This document shows, one piece after another, positions 18,849-27,928 of a DNA stretch of 64,000 nt. The stretch's first letter is position 1. Each line of letters starts with the position of its first letter. A model generated the notes under the pieces. It was not told where the DNA came from. It saw only the letters and a list, made by a program, of their open reading frames with translations, and did not search any database. Both the position numbers and the translations under genes were made by a program. Location: contig NZ_MUZU01000009.1 of NCBI RefSeq assembly GCF_002000085.1, positions 171,044 to 235,043 of the forward strand. Direction: 5' to 3'. The stretch comes from Pseudocolwellia agarivorans (GTDB lineage: Bacteria; Pseudomonadota; Gammaproteobacteria; Enterobacterales; Alteromonadaceae).

Positions 18849-19547
18849 ATGAAAACATATGCAGCACTTTTCGGTTTATCTCTACTTTCTTCAGCTACCC
18901 TAGCTAATGATTATAACACTCAAATTGATGTAGATTATTCTCGTGTTGATAGCTACGATACTATCAAACTTGAAGGCACATATTACCTTAACAGCGTTAC
19001 TACAAATAACACAGCATGGTCAGAAGCTGCGTTTATGGGTAGAAGCACTAGCGCTAGTTTTAGCTACACAGATTTTGATAATGATGCTTACCAATTAGTA
19101 TTAGGTGGCGACTATTACCACAATGACCTTTTTGTAGGTTTAGATGTTACTTATTTCGACGCTGATGGCGGAAGTGATGACACTGGACTTGTTGGTGAAA
19201 TTGGTTATTTTGTTGATAAAAACTGGTTAGTATCAGTTTCAGGTGCTGATGAAGAATTTTCTGATTCTTTAACACTAAACACTAAATATATTGCTACATT
19301 AGATAATGGCAGATTTGTTAACGTAGAAGTGTCTTACCTTAATTTAGATAACGACTTTACAGCTGCAGCTGACTACTTCTGGACTGCTCAATCAAGTGTG
19401 GGATTAGTGCTTTCAACAGTAGATGGTGATAATGGTTCAATTCGTGCTCAACACTTTTTCACTCCAGCGATTTCAGCTCGCCTTGAATTTACTTCATTAG
19501 AAAATAGTGATGATAGATTTTCACTTGGTTTAACAGGTCGCTTTTAA
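18849..19547 (+). CDS. Putative small outer-membrane beta-barrel (porin-like) protein
   Basis: A 232-residue protein with a clear signal peptide (MKTYAALFGLSLLSSATLA-NDY), a mature part made of alternating polar/aromatic short strands rich in Asp, Tyr and Gly, and a C-terminal phenylalanine (LGLTGRF) as required for BAM-dependent insertion. The length fits an 8-10-stranded barrel and the pattern resembles the putative-porin families of Alteromonadales. Substrate is unknown. It is monocistronic: a structured leader lies upstream, AAAGGA precedes the ATG, and a terminator follows. Confidence 0.65.
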   Translation: MKTYAALFGLSLLSSATLANDYNTQIDVDYSRVDSYDTIKLEGTYYLNSVTTNNTAWSEAAFMGRSTSASFSYTDFDNDAYQLVLGGDYYHNDLFVGLDVTYFDADGGSDDTGLVGEIGYFVDKNWLVSVSGADEEFSDSLTLNTKYIATLDNGRFVNVEVSYLNLDNDFTAAADYFWTAQSSVGLVLSTVDGDNGSIRAQHFFTPAISARLEFTSLENSDDRFSLGLTGRF

Positions 19548-19568
19548 GCCTAATATTATTGAATAAAC

Positions 19569-19593
19569 AAGGGAGACATTAGTCTCCCTTTTT
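19569..19593 (+). terminator. Terminator of the porin-like gene
   Basis: AAGGGAGAC (19569-19577) pairs with GTCTCCCTT (19582-19590), loop ATTA, followed by TTT. The A-run on the left lets it also work for the convergent glnE transcript only weakly, since it lies downstream of the glnE stop on that strand. Confidence 0.85.
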
Positions 19594-19615
19594 AATTACA
19601 CCTGAAATGCGAATT

Positions 19616-22498
19616 TTATACTAAATACCTATCCTTAATTGATGTTATATTTTTAGCTACTTCAGTAAACTCGCTATTAACAATCAAAGAATTAATCCCT
19701 TGCAGTGTTGCTTTATGACCAAAATCTCGTAAATGACAATAACTCGAAATTAACGCATCTTTGTCTTCTTCACTAATTAAAGATAACGCGCATAGCTCAT
19801 TAAAAATATTAATATTATCGGAATACTTTCCTAAACTAGGGTGTTTATAACCATGTGATAATACTAAATATTGTGCTAAAAACTCGATATCCACTAAGCC
19901 CCCTTCTCCTTGCTTAATATCAACCAGATCTTCTGTTGATTTATCAAGATGGGACTTCATTTTTTGACGCATTTCTACAACATCTTTTTTCAGTACATCA
20001 TTATCTCTTGGGCTAGCAATAATATTACGTTTAATTTCTTCGTATCGTTTAACAAAAAATTCAGTTCCATAAACACAACGTGTTCTTACCAGCGCTTGAT
20101 GCTCCCATGTCCAAGCATCTTGCTTTTGATATTCTTCAAAAGTATCAATATGCACAGCTAAAAGGCCTGAATTACCTGAAGGTCTTAAACGCATATCTAG
20201 CTCATATAAAATACCACTGGCCATGTTGGTGTTAAAAATGTGCATTATACGTTGGGCTAACTTGGCATAAAATTGACTGGCAGGAACTTCTTTTTCGCCA
20301 TTGGTCATGTCGGTTGGTAAACTATTATGTAAAAACACTAAATCAAGATCGGAACCGTATCCTAATTCTATCCCGCCCATTTTACCGTAGCCAATAACAG
20401 CTAAACCTTTATCATCAGTACCTACAGTAGAAAGCGGCTGCCCAAATCTTTGTGTAACGTGTGCCCATGCTAGGTTAATCACTTCAGTAATAATACATTC
20501 GGCAATTGCAGTTAAGTGATCGCTTACCTTAGTAATAGGCAATACACCCGATATATCTGCAGCTGCTAAACGTAAATGCTGAACTTGTTTAAATTGACGC
20601 AACATATTCATTTGCGCTTCAAGATCTTCTTCTGGAATACGAAGCATTGTTTCGCGTAATTCTGATCCATAACTAGTTTCTAAGGGTGGATTACTAAATA
20701 GGGTAGGATCAATAAGCTCATCAAGTAAAATAGGAAACTTAGCGATATGTTCTGTTACCCACAAACTTGAACGGCATAATTTAATTAAATGCTTTAACGC
20801 CCCTTCATTTTCATTAAGTAATTCAAGGTAAGCCGTTCGTGTAACTATTTTCTTAAAAATAGAAAGTACGCGCTCTAATGTTGTATCTTCTACATTGTCT
20901 TCATTTAAAAAGAATAAGAGTAGCGGCATTAATTTATCTAATGTTTGACGACCTCTATTACCAATACCTTTTTTAGTAAGTTCCTCTCTAAAGTCACTTA
21001 TTTGGTGCCAAATACTATCAACTTTCCATGTTTGATTAACTTTACTGATCCACGTACAACTTTCTTCATGATCCCAATCGCTGTCCCATAAAGTCACCCA
21101 ATGTGAATCTTTAATATGATGATGAGAGCTCTCTTCACCAATCAACGCGATAAATTCTTTATGAACACCATACATATGGAATTGTAAGTGCTCTAAAAAT
21201 AATGGCCATGTACTTAACTCATCCTGCTCTAATGCAGCTAAAATTCGCATTTGATCTAATTCAGAGTCAGGAAGTGTTTGTGTTTGTTTATCACCAAGTG
21301 CCTGAATAATGTTTTCAACACGTCGTAAAAACTCATAAGCATTTTTAAGTATTTTCATACTCTTAACGGGCACTTCACCTTCTTCGACTAATAAAGGAAG
21401 TACGGTTAACAAATTTCGTTGTTGTAAACTTTTAACTTGTCCGCCTCGGATCAACTGAAAAACTTGGACAATAAACTCAATTTCTCGAATACCGCCAGCA
21501 CCTAATTTAATATTATTAATGAGTTGCTTACGCCTAACCTCTTGCGCAATCATCATTTTCATTCGGCGTAAACTGTCTATCACACTAAAATCGATATAAC
21601 GTCGATAAACAAAAGGTTTAAGCATTTTATCTAATTGATCGTGGTACTTGCCCTCACCAATGAGACGAGCTTTGAGCATGGCATAACGCTCCCAATCTCG
21701 GCCTTGCTCTTGGTAGTAATCTTCCATAGCATTAAAAGTTAACACTAAAGGTCCACTGTCACCGAAAGGTCTTAAACGCATATCAACACGGTACACAAAT
21801 CCGTCTGCGGTTTGCTGATTAAGTGCCGTGATCAGCTTTTGTCCTAAACGTGTAAAAAATTGTTGATTGTCAATTGAACGTCTAGCGCCTTGGGTTTCAC
21901 CTGATTCTGGGTAAGTAAAAATAAGATCGATATCAGATGAAAAGTTAAGTTCTTTTCCGCCCAATTTACCCATAGCGTAAACCAATAAAGGGATAGTTTC
22001 GCCCTCGCTATTTTTAGGTTCTCCCCATTTTTCATAACAAAATTGGCTTAGCCAATCTAACGCACCTTGCACGAATACATCAGCCAGTTCTGATAAACGT
22101 TTTAATGACTCATTTAACGGAATATTTAAAACAAGATCGGCCGTTGCAATAGCCACCATTTCACGTAATCGAAATAACCTTAGTGCTTTATGTAAATCCT
22201 CTTCAGTTCTACATTCACTTATAAAATCACTTAATAACTTTTGATAGTTAGGTGTTTCTTTTTGATAAACATAATTTGATACAAATAACCCTATTACAAT
22301 GTCAGGAGCTTGAAGCGCACTTTTTAAAATGTAATCACTTAACATTATTGCGCTTTTAAAGTGTTCGAGTTGTATCTCTGAAAGTTGTTCTGTTGCATTA
22401 GGGTGTTGTGCAGAAAATTGCATCCAACTTTTTTCTTGTTGCTGCACTAAACAAGCAGAAGTTACTTTTTTTACATGGCTATGCATCATATACTCCAT
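19616..22498 (-). CDS. glnE: Bifunctional glutamine synthetase adenylyltransferase / deadenylylase
   Basis: Adds or removes AMP on glutamine synthetase in response to PII protein and glutamine. The 960-residue protein has both nucleotidyltransferase cores: FSSDIDLIFTYP in the N-terminal deadenylylase half (about residue 190) and GYGSDLDLVFLH in the C-terminal adenylylase half (about residue 715), with the conserved RRMKMMIAQEVRRK, GAGGIREIEFIVQ and QGEGGLVDIEFLAQYL stretches. Length fits E. coli GlnE (946). Exact start is uncertain (MEYMMHSH offers three ATGs). In E. coli it lies between ygiF and hldE; here ygiF is 11 kb away. Confidence 0.96.
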   Translation of the reverse strand: MEYMMHSHVKKVTSACLVQQQEKSWMQFSAQHPNATEQLSEIQLEHFKSAIMLSDYILKSALQAPDIVIGLFVSNYVYQKETPNYQKLLSDFISECRTEEDLHKALRLFRLREMVAIATADLVLNIPLNESLKRLSELADVFVQGALDWLSQFCYEKWGEPKNSEGETIPLLVYAMGKLGGKELNFSSDIDLIFTYPESGETQGARRSIDNQQFFTRLGQKLITALNQQTADGFVYRVDMRLRPFGDSGPLVLTFNAMEDYYQEQGRDWERYAMLKARLIGEGKYHDQLDKMLKPFVYRRYIDFSVIDSLRRMKMMIAQEVRRKQLINNIKLGAGGIREIEFIVQVFQLIRGGQVKSLQQRNLLTVLPLLVEEGEVPVKSMKILKNAYEFLRRVENIIQALGDKQTQTLPDSELDQMRILAALEQDELSTWPLFLEHLQFHMYGVHKEFIALIGEESSHHHIKDSHWVTLWDSDWDHEESCTWISKVNQTWKVDSIWHQISDFREELTKKGIGNRGRQTLDKLMPLLLFFLNEDNVEDTTLERVLSIFKKIVTRTAYLELLNENEGALKHLIKLCRSSLWVTEHIAKFPILLDELIDPTLFSNPPLETSYGSELRETMLRIPEEDLEAQMNMLRQFKQVQHLRLAAADISGVLPITKVSDHLTAIAECIITEVINLAWAHVTQRFGQPLSTVGTDDKGLAVIGYGKMGGIELGYGSDLDLVFLHNSLPTDMTNGEKEVPASQFYAKLAQRIMHIFNTNMASGILYELDMRLRPSGNSGLLAVHIDTFEEYQKQDAWTWEHQALVRTRCVYGTEFFVKRYEEIKRNIIASPRDNDVLKKDVVEMRQKMKSHLDKSTEDLVDIKQGEGGLVDIEFLAQYLVLSHGYKHPSLGKYSDNINIFNELCALSLISEEDKDALISSYCHLRDFGHKATLQGINSLIVNSEFTEVAKNITSIKDRYLV

Positions 22499-22771
22499 AA
22501 ATAAATGGCATATTTTTCATTAATCTATTGAAATGAGAACTTTAGAGGCTGTTTTTTCTTTAGAGATGTTTTACATTGAATGTAGCTCAAATACAAGTAA
22601 GTACCTTAGTTGAGCGTGTGTGAAGTTTTGATTATCACCCTCATTAAAATAAAATAATTGTTGCTTAAAGTTTCGAGCTAATTACCCATTTTTTTATTAC
22701 GGTAATGGTAATAAAATAGACTTGTAAAAATAAACGTTTATGCTTTTTGTAAATAGCGTATCAAACCATTA

Positions 22772-22784
22772 GACATATTATGTC
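22772..22784. promoter_or_regulatory. Palindromic operator (GACATATTATGTC), copy 1
   Basis: A perfect 13-base palindrome upstream of the lipoprotein gene. The same palindrome occurs twice before the DUF2170-pspA operon (26598-26610 and 26633-26645). In reverse orientation the flanks also match: TTGACATAATATGTCTAA here against TTGACATATTATGTCTAA at the next copy. It overlaps an upstream ATG (22780), which argues against that ATG as the true start. Binding protein unknown. Confidence 0.7.
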
Positions 22785-22830
22785 AAGGATGATATTAATA
22801 AATAATAATCAAGCATTTTTGAGGACACCT

Positions 22831-23811
22831 ATGGCAGGAATGCACCACGTAAAAATATTGTTGTTGATACTAACCATTGGCTTAGTGGGATGTAGTGATC
22901 CTATTAATGAGCAAATAGTACAACAAACATCTATTTCGGAACAACGTATTGAACAATTAGCCAATGAATTAAAAAATGGCAGCGTAAGAAATGCTGTTCT
23001 CATTAATCAATACGCTGAGCATGTTCTACAACAAAAGCCGAATTTAGCCCCGTTAATTGAGCAATTCAAAAAAGATGCAACCGTTGAAGGGCCTATGTTC
23101 CTTGCGTTAGTTGATCGACTTAACACCGCTAAAAATCAACCTAATATGTTCGCGAGTAAACAAGCTTTGTATGATGAGTTACTAAACATTTATCAGGCTG
23201 CTGATCCTACGTTATTTTCAGATGCCCTTAGCGACCCTTTAAATGTATTAGCAGATATGTCTGACGGACAACTACCTAGAATCAACGCCTTATCAAAAAG
23301 CCAAAGCGCTAAAGCAAACAATGCACAAGACTTTGGCACAGGTGAACAGCTCATAGGTAACCCAAACTATGGACAATGGACTACAGGCAGTAATGGTATG
23401 TCTTTTTGGGCATGGTACGGTATGTATTCTATGATAGGTGATGTTTTTGGTTCTCGTCGTACCTATTACAACGACTGGGGGCGTAGCCGAAACTATAGTT
23501 ATTACAACGACTATGGAAGAAAACGTTATAGTTCTCCCAGTCAATTAAGTAAACAAAACTCACTTGAAACCCGTACTCGTAAATCGTTTGAAAGTCGTGG
23601 GCAAAAATTTACCAGTGCTTATAGTAAAAATCGCACAGGTTCTTCGTCATTATCAAGCCAAAGCCGAACAGCACAAACGAGTGCTAATAAGTTTAAGTCT
23701 ACGAGCTCATCAAAAAGTTCGTACGCTAAAGGTTCTTCAAGTTCATCTAAAAACGCCAGTTTCAGAAATAGCTCAAGCTCTACTTCTCGTGGCTTTAAAC
23801 GCGGCAAATAG
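22831..23811 (+). CDS. Serine-rich putative lipoprotein of the PspA-type stress locus
   Basis: From the ATG at 22831, which has GAGGA five bases upstream, the product is 326 residues. A lipoprotein signal is clear: hydrophobic stretch VKILLLILTIG and lipobox LVGC with Cys21 as the lipidated residue. The middle is helical (about 25-170), followed by an aromatic stretch with repeated YYNDWGRSRNY / YYNDYGRKRY-type units, and the last 100 residues are extremely Ser/Lys/Arg-rich (SSSSSKNASF, STSRGFKRGK), likely disordered and basic. I do not recognise a family. The open frame extends to 22780, but that ATG sits inside an operator. It is followed 24 bases later by the DUF350 gene. Confidence 0.7.
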   Translation: MAGMHHVKILLLILTIGLVGCSDPINEQIVQQTSISEQRIEQLANELKNGSVRNAVLINQYAEHVLQQKPNLAPLIEQFKKDATVEGPMFLALVDRLNTAKNQPNMFASKQALYDELLNIYQAADPTLFSDALSDPLNVLADMSDGQLPRINALSKSQSAKANNAQDFGTGEQLIGNPNYGQWTTGSNGMSFWAWYGMYSMIGDVFGSRRTYYNDWGRSRNYSYYNDYGRKRYSSPSQLSKQNSLETRTRKSFESRGQKFTSAYSKNRTGSSSLSSQSRTAQTSANKFKSTSSSKSSYAKGSSSSSKNASFRNSSSSTSRGFKRGK

Positions 23812-23835
23812 CGAGTAGCAGAATAGGGAAAAATA

Positions 23836-24738
23836 ATGAATACATTAATAGACATAACCAATCTCAACCAAGACTTACTGATATATTTAGCCATTGATAT
23901 TTCAATCGCTATTTTACTCCTTGGCGCTATGCGCTTTATTTCTGGCTTTACAGCAAAAGTTAATTCAACTGACGAATTATCTAAAGAAGATAACTTTGCC
24001 TTTGGAATTAGTGTTGCTGGTAGTATTGCCGCGATGGGTATTGCACTAAGCGGTGCTATTATGGGTGAAAGCGCAGATAGCTATTTACTTGAAGCAATAG
24101 GAATGTTGTCTTACGGACTTTTTGGATTAATTTTAATAAAAATTGGTCGCATTGTTCACGACCGTATTGCATTAAACCAAATTAATAAAACAGAACAAAT
24201 TAAAGCACATAATATTTCTGTAGGTATTGTTGATGCCGCAGGAGCTATAGCTACAGCCATTATTATTAGGGCCGTACTTATTTGGGTAAATGGTTTAAAT
24301 ATTAGTACCTTTGTTGCTATTGCGGCTGGTTTTGTAGTATCTCAGGCCATGTTAGTAATGGTTACACGTATTAAAGAAAAACAATACGCTAACAATAATC
24401 AAGGCGACAGTATGCAAGAAGCTTTTGCAGACGGTCAAACAGCATTAGCTATTCGCTATGCTGGCCAAGTTATTAGTACAGCGCTAGCCGTAACCGCAGC
24501 AAGTTACTTCTTAACTTATTCTTCTGAAACTTTGCTAACGAACCTCTTTGGTTGGTTAGTATTTAGTATCGTTATGACAATACTAGTTTCAGTGCTTACA
24601 ACACTCGCCAAAAAACTCATTTTATGGGGTATTAACTTAGTAGAAGAAGTTGATCAGCAACATAATATTGGTGTGGCAAGTGTTGAAATGGCCATTAGCA
24701 TTTCAATTGCTTTGATCCTTACCGGATTAATGGCGTAG
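23836..24738 (+). CDS. DUF350 integral membrane protein (YjfL-like, two DUF350 units)
   Basis: A 300-residue polytopic membrane protein with about eight membrane segments, built of two DUF350 halves (about 18-145 and 150-298); each half shows the small-residue-rich helix pattern (ISVAGSIAAMGIALSGAIMG and TALAIRYAGQVISTALAVTA). DUF350/YjfL proteins recur next to PspA-like proteins, DUF2491 and polyamine or glutathionylspermidine enzymes and are thought to act at the inner membrane under envelope stress; mechanism unknown. Here it lies 24 bases after the lipoprotein gene and is followed by a terminator, so these two form one operon under operator copy 1. Confidence 0.85.
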   Translation: MNTLIDITNLNQDLLIYLAIDISIAILLLGAMRFISGFTAKVNSTDELSKEDNFAFGISVAGSIAAMGIALSGAIMGESADSYLLEAIGMLSYGLFGLILIKIGRIVHDRIALNQINKTEQIKAHNISVGIVDAAGAIATAIIIRAVLIWVNGLNISTFVAIAAGFVVSQAMLVMVTRIKEKQYANNNQGDSMQEAFADGQTALAIRYAGQVISTALAVTAASYFLTYSSETLLTNLFGWLVFSIVMTILVSVLTTLAKKLILWGINLVEEVDQQHNIGVASVEMAISISIALILTGLMA

Positions 24739-24793
24739 CAACCAAAGTTAATCACGCGACACATTTGTGTTTAACACTCTCTCCTTTCAAATA

Positions 24794-24826
24794 AAGCCGT
24801 ATAATTTCTATGCGGCTTACTTTTTT
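24794..24826 (+). terminator. Terminator after the DUF350 gene
   Basis: AAGCCGTATA (24794-24803) pairs with TATGCGGCTT (24809-24818) with one T-G mismatch, loop ATTTC, followed by AC and six T. It separates the lipoprotein-DUF350 unit from the spermidine-synthase-like gene 26 bases further on, which must be read by read-through or by a promoter close to the stem. Confidence 0.8.
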
Positions 24827-24851
24827 AACACACATTAACCTATAAGCCTTC

Positions 24852-26561
24852 ATGAATACCAATAAATCCTCCTTACTCTGGCACGACACGTTTCTTATAT
24901 TAGCTATGGCGATTTTAGCTGGCTGCGGACTTATATATGAGTATTTACTTTCTCATTATGCAGGACGTGTATTAGGCGCTATGGAAAGCACCATTTACGC
25001 CATGATCGGCTTAATGATTGTCGCTATGGGACTAGGTGCTTTTGCAGCGCGTAAAATTACCTGTGCTTTTAATGGTTTTGTATGGTTAGAACTTATTATT
25101 GCGATCCTGGGTAGTTTATCTATTTTAATTATTGGTGGTTTTATTGCTATAACCCAAACCTTCCCCTTGCTTATTTCAGATATGTTTTCTTTACCGCCTG
25201 ATGCTATGCCTCGCGGTGGTCTTTTTAAACAACTGAGTTTTATTGCTTTTAATAGCCCGTATTTTTTTGGTTTATTACTCGGTTTTTTTATTGGGATGGA
25301 GATTCCATTAATTGCTCGAATTCGTGAAGAAATACACGAAAAACATTTAAAAAATAATATAGGTACTATTTATGGCGCCGACTATATTGGTGCAGGTATA
25401 GGAGCAGCTATATGGGTATTATTTTTATTAACAATTGATATTAGTAAAGCCAGTGCATTAACTGCCGCGTTGAACTTATTCGTGGGTAGTATTTTTATCC
25501 TTTACTATTGGAAAAAACTCACATGGAAAAAAACCCTTATTAGTCTTCATGTAGTGTTATTTATTGTTGTTGGCATGGTATATCAACAAGGTAATACTTG
25601 GTTAAACCAAATGAATAACCTGCTCTATCTCGACAAGGTGGTATATTCAGACAAAACCAAATTTCAACAACTTACTTTTACTCAACGATATATGGGCGTT
25701 GAACAAGGCAGTGTTATTGGTTTTTACCTCAACGGACGATTACAGTTTTCATCTTCAGACGAGTTTATTTATCACAGTTATTTAGTTGCGCCTGTATTGG
25801 CAGGCTCAGCCCGACAAGATAACATTTTAATTATTGGTGGCGGAGACGGCCTTGCGCTTCGTGATGTACTGCAGTGGTCACCTAAACACGTTACGCTTAT
25901 TGATTTAGACGACGAACTTATCGATATATTCACCCATCCCGAAAAGAAACTCCCAGCTTCTTTAGCTGTACAAATTAGTGCGTTAAACCAAAAAAGTTTA
26001 CAGCATAAAAATGTACAAGTATTTAAGAGTGACGCCTTTATTGCCATAGATGATTTATTAGCACAAGGTAAGTCATACGACGCTATTATTGTTGATTTAC
26101 CAGACCCTAGCCATCCTGACTTAAACAAATTGTACTCAGTTAACTTTTACGCTCGCCTAAAACAACTACTTGCGGGAGATGGTTTAATAGGTGTGCAATC
26201 AACCAGCCCTTACCATGCTAAAAAATCGTTTATATCGGTTCAAAAAACCTTAGAAGCTGCAAACTTTTCGTCTGTACAACAATATCACGACAATGTGCCT
26301 AGCTTTGGTGAATGGGGCTGGACAATTGCCAGTAAAATGGGAGCAAGTCCATTACAACGTTTAAATGCATTAGAAGCTTTACCCGTCGAGCATTTTTGGC
26401 TAACGTTACCTATGATTAAAAACGCGTTTGAATTTCCTCATAATTTCTATAAAAACAAGGAAAGCATACCCGTTAACTATTTAGGTAGTCATGCCATTTA
26501 TCAGTTACATCAAAATGCATGGCAAGATCAGCAAGGACTTAATAACTCCTACTTACAATAA
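24852..26561 (+). CDS. Membrane-embedded spermidine-synthase-like aminopropyltransferase
   Basis: A 569-residue protein with an N-terminal membrane part of about seven to eight helices (residues 12-245, ILAGCGLIYEYLLSHYAGR, the typical start of SpeE membrane fusions) and a C-terminal spermidine-synthase domain (about 275-500). The nucleotide-binding motif DNILIIGGGDGLALRDVLQW, the acidic end TLIDLDDEL and the catalytic-loop DLPDPSHPDLNKLYS are present, so aminopropyl transfer from decarboxylated S-adenosylmethionine is plausible. Family members of this fusion type have rarely been tested biochemically. No speD is in the window. It sits between the two operator-controlled units of the PspA locus. 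Confidence 0.82.
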   Translation: MNTNKSSLLWHDTFLILAMAILAGCGLIYEYLLSHYAGRVLGAMESTIYAMIGLMIVAMGLGAFAARKITCAFNGFVWLELIIAILGSLSILIIGGFIAITQTFPLLISDMFSLPPDAMPRGGLFKQLSFIAFNSPYFFGLLLGFFIGMEIPLIARIREEIHEKHLKNNIGTIYGADYIGAGIGAAIWVLFLLTIDISKASALTAALNLFVGSIFILYYWKKLTWKKTLISLHVVLFIVVGMVYQQGNTWLNQMNNLLYLDKVVYSDKTKFQQLTFTQRYMGVEQGSVIGFYLNGRLQFSSSDEFIYHSYLVAPVLAGSARQDNILIIGGGDGLALRDVLQWSPKHVTLIDLDDELIDIFTHPEKKLPASLAVQISALNQKSLQHKNVQVFKSDAFIAIDDLLAQGKSYDAIIVDLPDPSHPDLNKLYSVNFYARLKQLLAGDGLIGVQSTSPYHAKKSFISVQKTLEAANFSSVQQYHDNVPSFGEWGWTIASKMGASPLQRLNALEALPVEHFWLTLPMIKNAFEFPHNFYKNKESIPVNYLGSHAIYQLHQNAWQDQQGLNNSYLQ

Positions 26562-26597
26562 GTACGCATATTTAGAAAAATAGTAAAAAACATGCTT

Positions 26598-26610
26598 GAC
26601 ATATTATGTC
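26598..26610. promoter_or_regulatory. Palindromic operator (GACATATTATGTC), copy 2
   Basis: Identical to the palindrome at 22772-22784; preceded by TT so that TTGACA (26596-26601) also resembles a -35 box. It lies 35 bases (centre to centre) from copy 3, a spacing of a little over three helical turns that would allow cooperative binding. Confidence 0.7.
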
Positions 26611-26632
26611 TAAGTGTTAAATTAACCCCATT

Positions 26633-26645
26633 GACATAATATGTC
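26633..26645. promoter_or_regulatory. Palindromic operator (GACATAATATGTC), copy 3
   Basis: Same palindrome with the central base inverted, preceded by TT (TTGACA at 26631-26636). It is 66 bases upstream of the DUF2170 start codon, in the right place to control the pspA operon. Confidence 0.7.
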
Positions 26646-26710
26646 GATTAGCAAAATCGTTTATTCTTTAATATACGACAATGTGAAGAATTAACATGAA
26701 GAGGAACAAC

Positions 26711-27124
26711 ATGAATATTCATACGATAGCAAACCACCTAAATACAATGGCAGATAGTTCAGAAACAGGAATGGTTTTTGATTGCCAACCCATTTCAGGT
26801 GAAGTTGATGTTTTACAAATTTCAGTCGTTGACCGTGAAGAGTTACCTATATTTTTATCGGTGTCTGACGATCAAATTCTTTGCATTACTTACCTTTGGG
26901 GTGCAGAGGAAGTTAAGTCTGACAAGTTACATGAAATGCACGAAAGTATGCTAGAAATGAACATACCTATGCCTTTGTCTTCATTTTCAAAAATTGGCGA
27001 CAAATATGTAATTTTTGGGGCTTTATCTATTAATTCAACATACGACGACATTGAGCATGAGCTCGCTGTTTTAAGTAATAATGCTGTCGAAATCATCGAC
27101 GACATGAGTGATTTTTTAATTTAA
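26711..27124 (+). CDS. DUF2170 protein (YjfI-like)
   Basis: A small acidic cytoplasmic protein of the DUF2170 family (E. coli YjfI), 137 residues from the ATG at 26711. That start is chosen over an ATG at 26696 because AGAGGA lies at the proper distance before it. No membrane segments. DUF2170 genes are almost always just upstream of a PspA/IM30 gene, as here (26 bases). Function unknown; a partner or regulator of the PspA-like protein is the usual guess. It is the first gene after operators 2 and 3. Confidence 0.85.
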   Translation: MNIHTIANHLNTMADSSETGMVFDCQPISGEVDVLQISVVDREELPIFLSVSDDQILCITYLWGAEEVKSDKLHEMHESMLEMNIPMPLSSFSKIGDKYVIFGALSINSTYDDIEHELAVLSNNAVEIIDDMSDFLI

Positions 27125-27150
27125 ATGACCGCCTTATTAGGAGTAATAAA

Positions 27151-27840
27151 ATGAGTATTTTCAAAAAGATAATGACAGCTATCCGTGGTGGTGCATCTGA
27201 AGTAGGTGAATCGATTGTAGATGCAAATGCTACTCGTATTTTCGAACAAGAAATTCGCGATGCTGAAAACCATTTAACCAAAGCTAAACGTGATCTTACC
27301 GGTGTTATGGCACAACAAATGGCTTCAAGCCGTGAAGTTGATCGTATTAAACGTGAAATTACTGAGCACGAAGGCTACGCAGTTCAAGCCTTAGAAAAAG
27401 GCGATGAAACATTAGCCTTAGCGGTAGCAGAAAAAATTGCCGCTTTAGAAAGCGAACAAACCACACAGCAACAATCTTTAGATAGTTTTGAAGGTAGTGC
27501 GAATCGCTTAAAAGACTTAGTGAAGAAAAGTGAACGTCAAGTGGCTGAATACAAGCGTCAACTTTCTATGGTAAAAACCACTGAAAGTGTGCAAAAAGCA
27601 ACGTCAGCTATTACTGATAACTTCTCTTCAAGTAACTCTAAGTTATTAAGTGCTAAAGATTCTTTAGAGCGCATTAAAGCTAAACAGCAAAAATTTGATG
27701 ACCAAATGAAAGCTGCTGAAGTATTAGAGTCTGAAAACTCTGATAACTCGCTTGAAGCTAAGTTAAAAGAAGCAGGCATTGGTGCAACTGACGCAAGCGC
27801 AAGTTCAGTTCTTGATCGTTTAAAAGCGAAACAAAAATAG
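27151..27840 (+). CDS. PspA/IM30-family membrane-stress protein (YjfJ-like)
   Basis: A 229-residue PspA/Vipp1-type protein (ESCRT-III superfamily), which forms oligomers on the inner face of the stressed inner membrane. The N-terminal amphipathic helix MSIFKKIMTAIRGG and long coiled-coil hairpin (about 25-165, with AKRDLTGVMAQQMASSREV) are visible, then a C-terminal helical segment ending SSVLDRLKAKQK. It lacks the usual psp partners (pspB, pspC, pspF) and instead is flanked by DUF2170 and DUF2491, which is the YjfJ arrangement of E. coli. A strong hairpin terminator follows before the next gene. Confidence 0.92.
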   Translation: MSIFKKIMTAIRGGASEVGESIVDANATRIFEQEIRDAENHLTKAKRDLTGVMAQQMASSREVDRIKREITEHEGYAVQALEKGDETLALAVAEKIAALESEQTTQQQSLDSFEGSANRLKDLVKKSERQVAEYKRQLSMVKTTESVQKATSAITDNFSSSNSKLLSAKDSLERIKAKQQKFDDQMKAAEVLESENSDNSLEAKLKEAGIGATDASASSVLDRLKAKQK

Positions 27841-27883
27841 ACTTTAGTCGCTTTATAGCAATAGACTAAAAAGATACTGACTC

Positions 27884-27916
27884 AATCGCTTGTTATGCAA
27901 ATAACAAGCGATTTTT
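27884..27916 (+). terminator. Strong intrinsic terminator inside the pspA operon
   Basis: A perfect 13-bp stem AATCGCTTGTTAT (27884-27896) with ATAACAAGCGATT (27901-27913), loop GCAA, followed by a T-run (27912-27916). It stands between the PspA-like gene and the DUF2491 gene, only 12 bases before the latter's start, so it probably limits expression of the downstream genes relative to PspA. Confidence 0.85.
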
Positions 27917-27928
27917 ATGGTGATAAAT

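Noticed and set aside
22780..22830. Longer N-terminus of the lipoprotein starting at ATG 22780
   Set aside because: That ATG lies inside the GACATATTATGTC palindrome, has no ribosome binding site, and would bury the lipoprotein signal; the ATG at 22831 has GAGGA at correct spacing.
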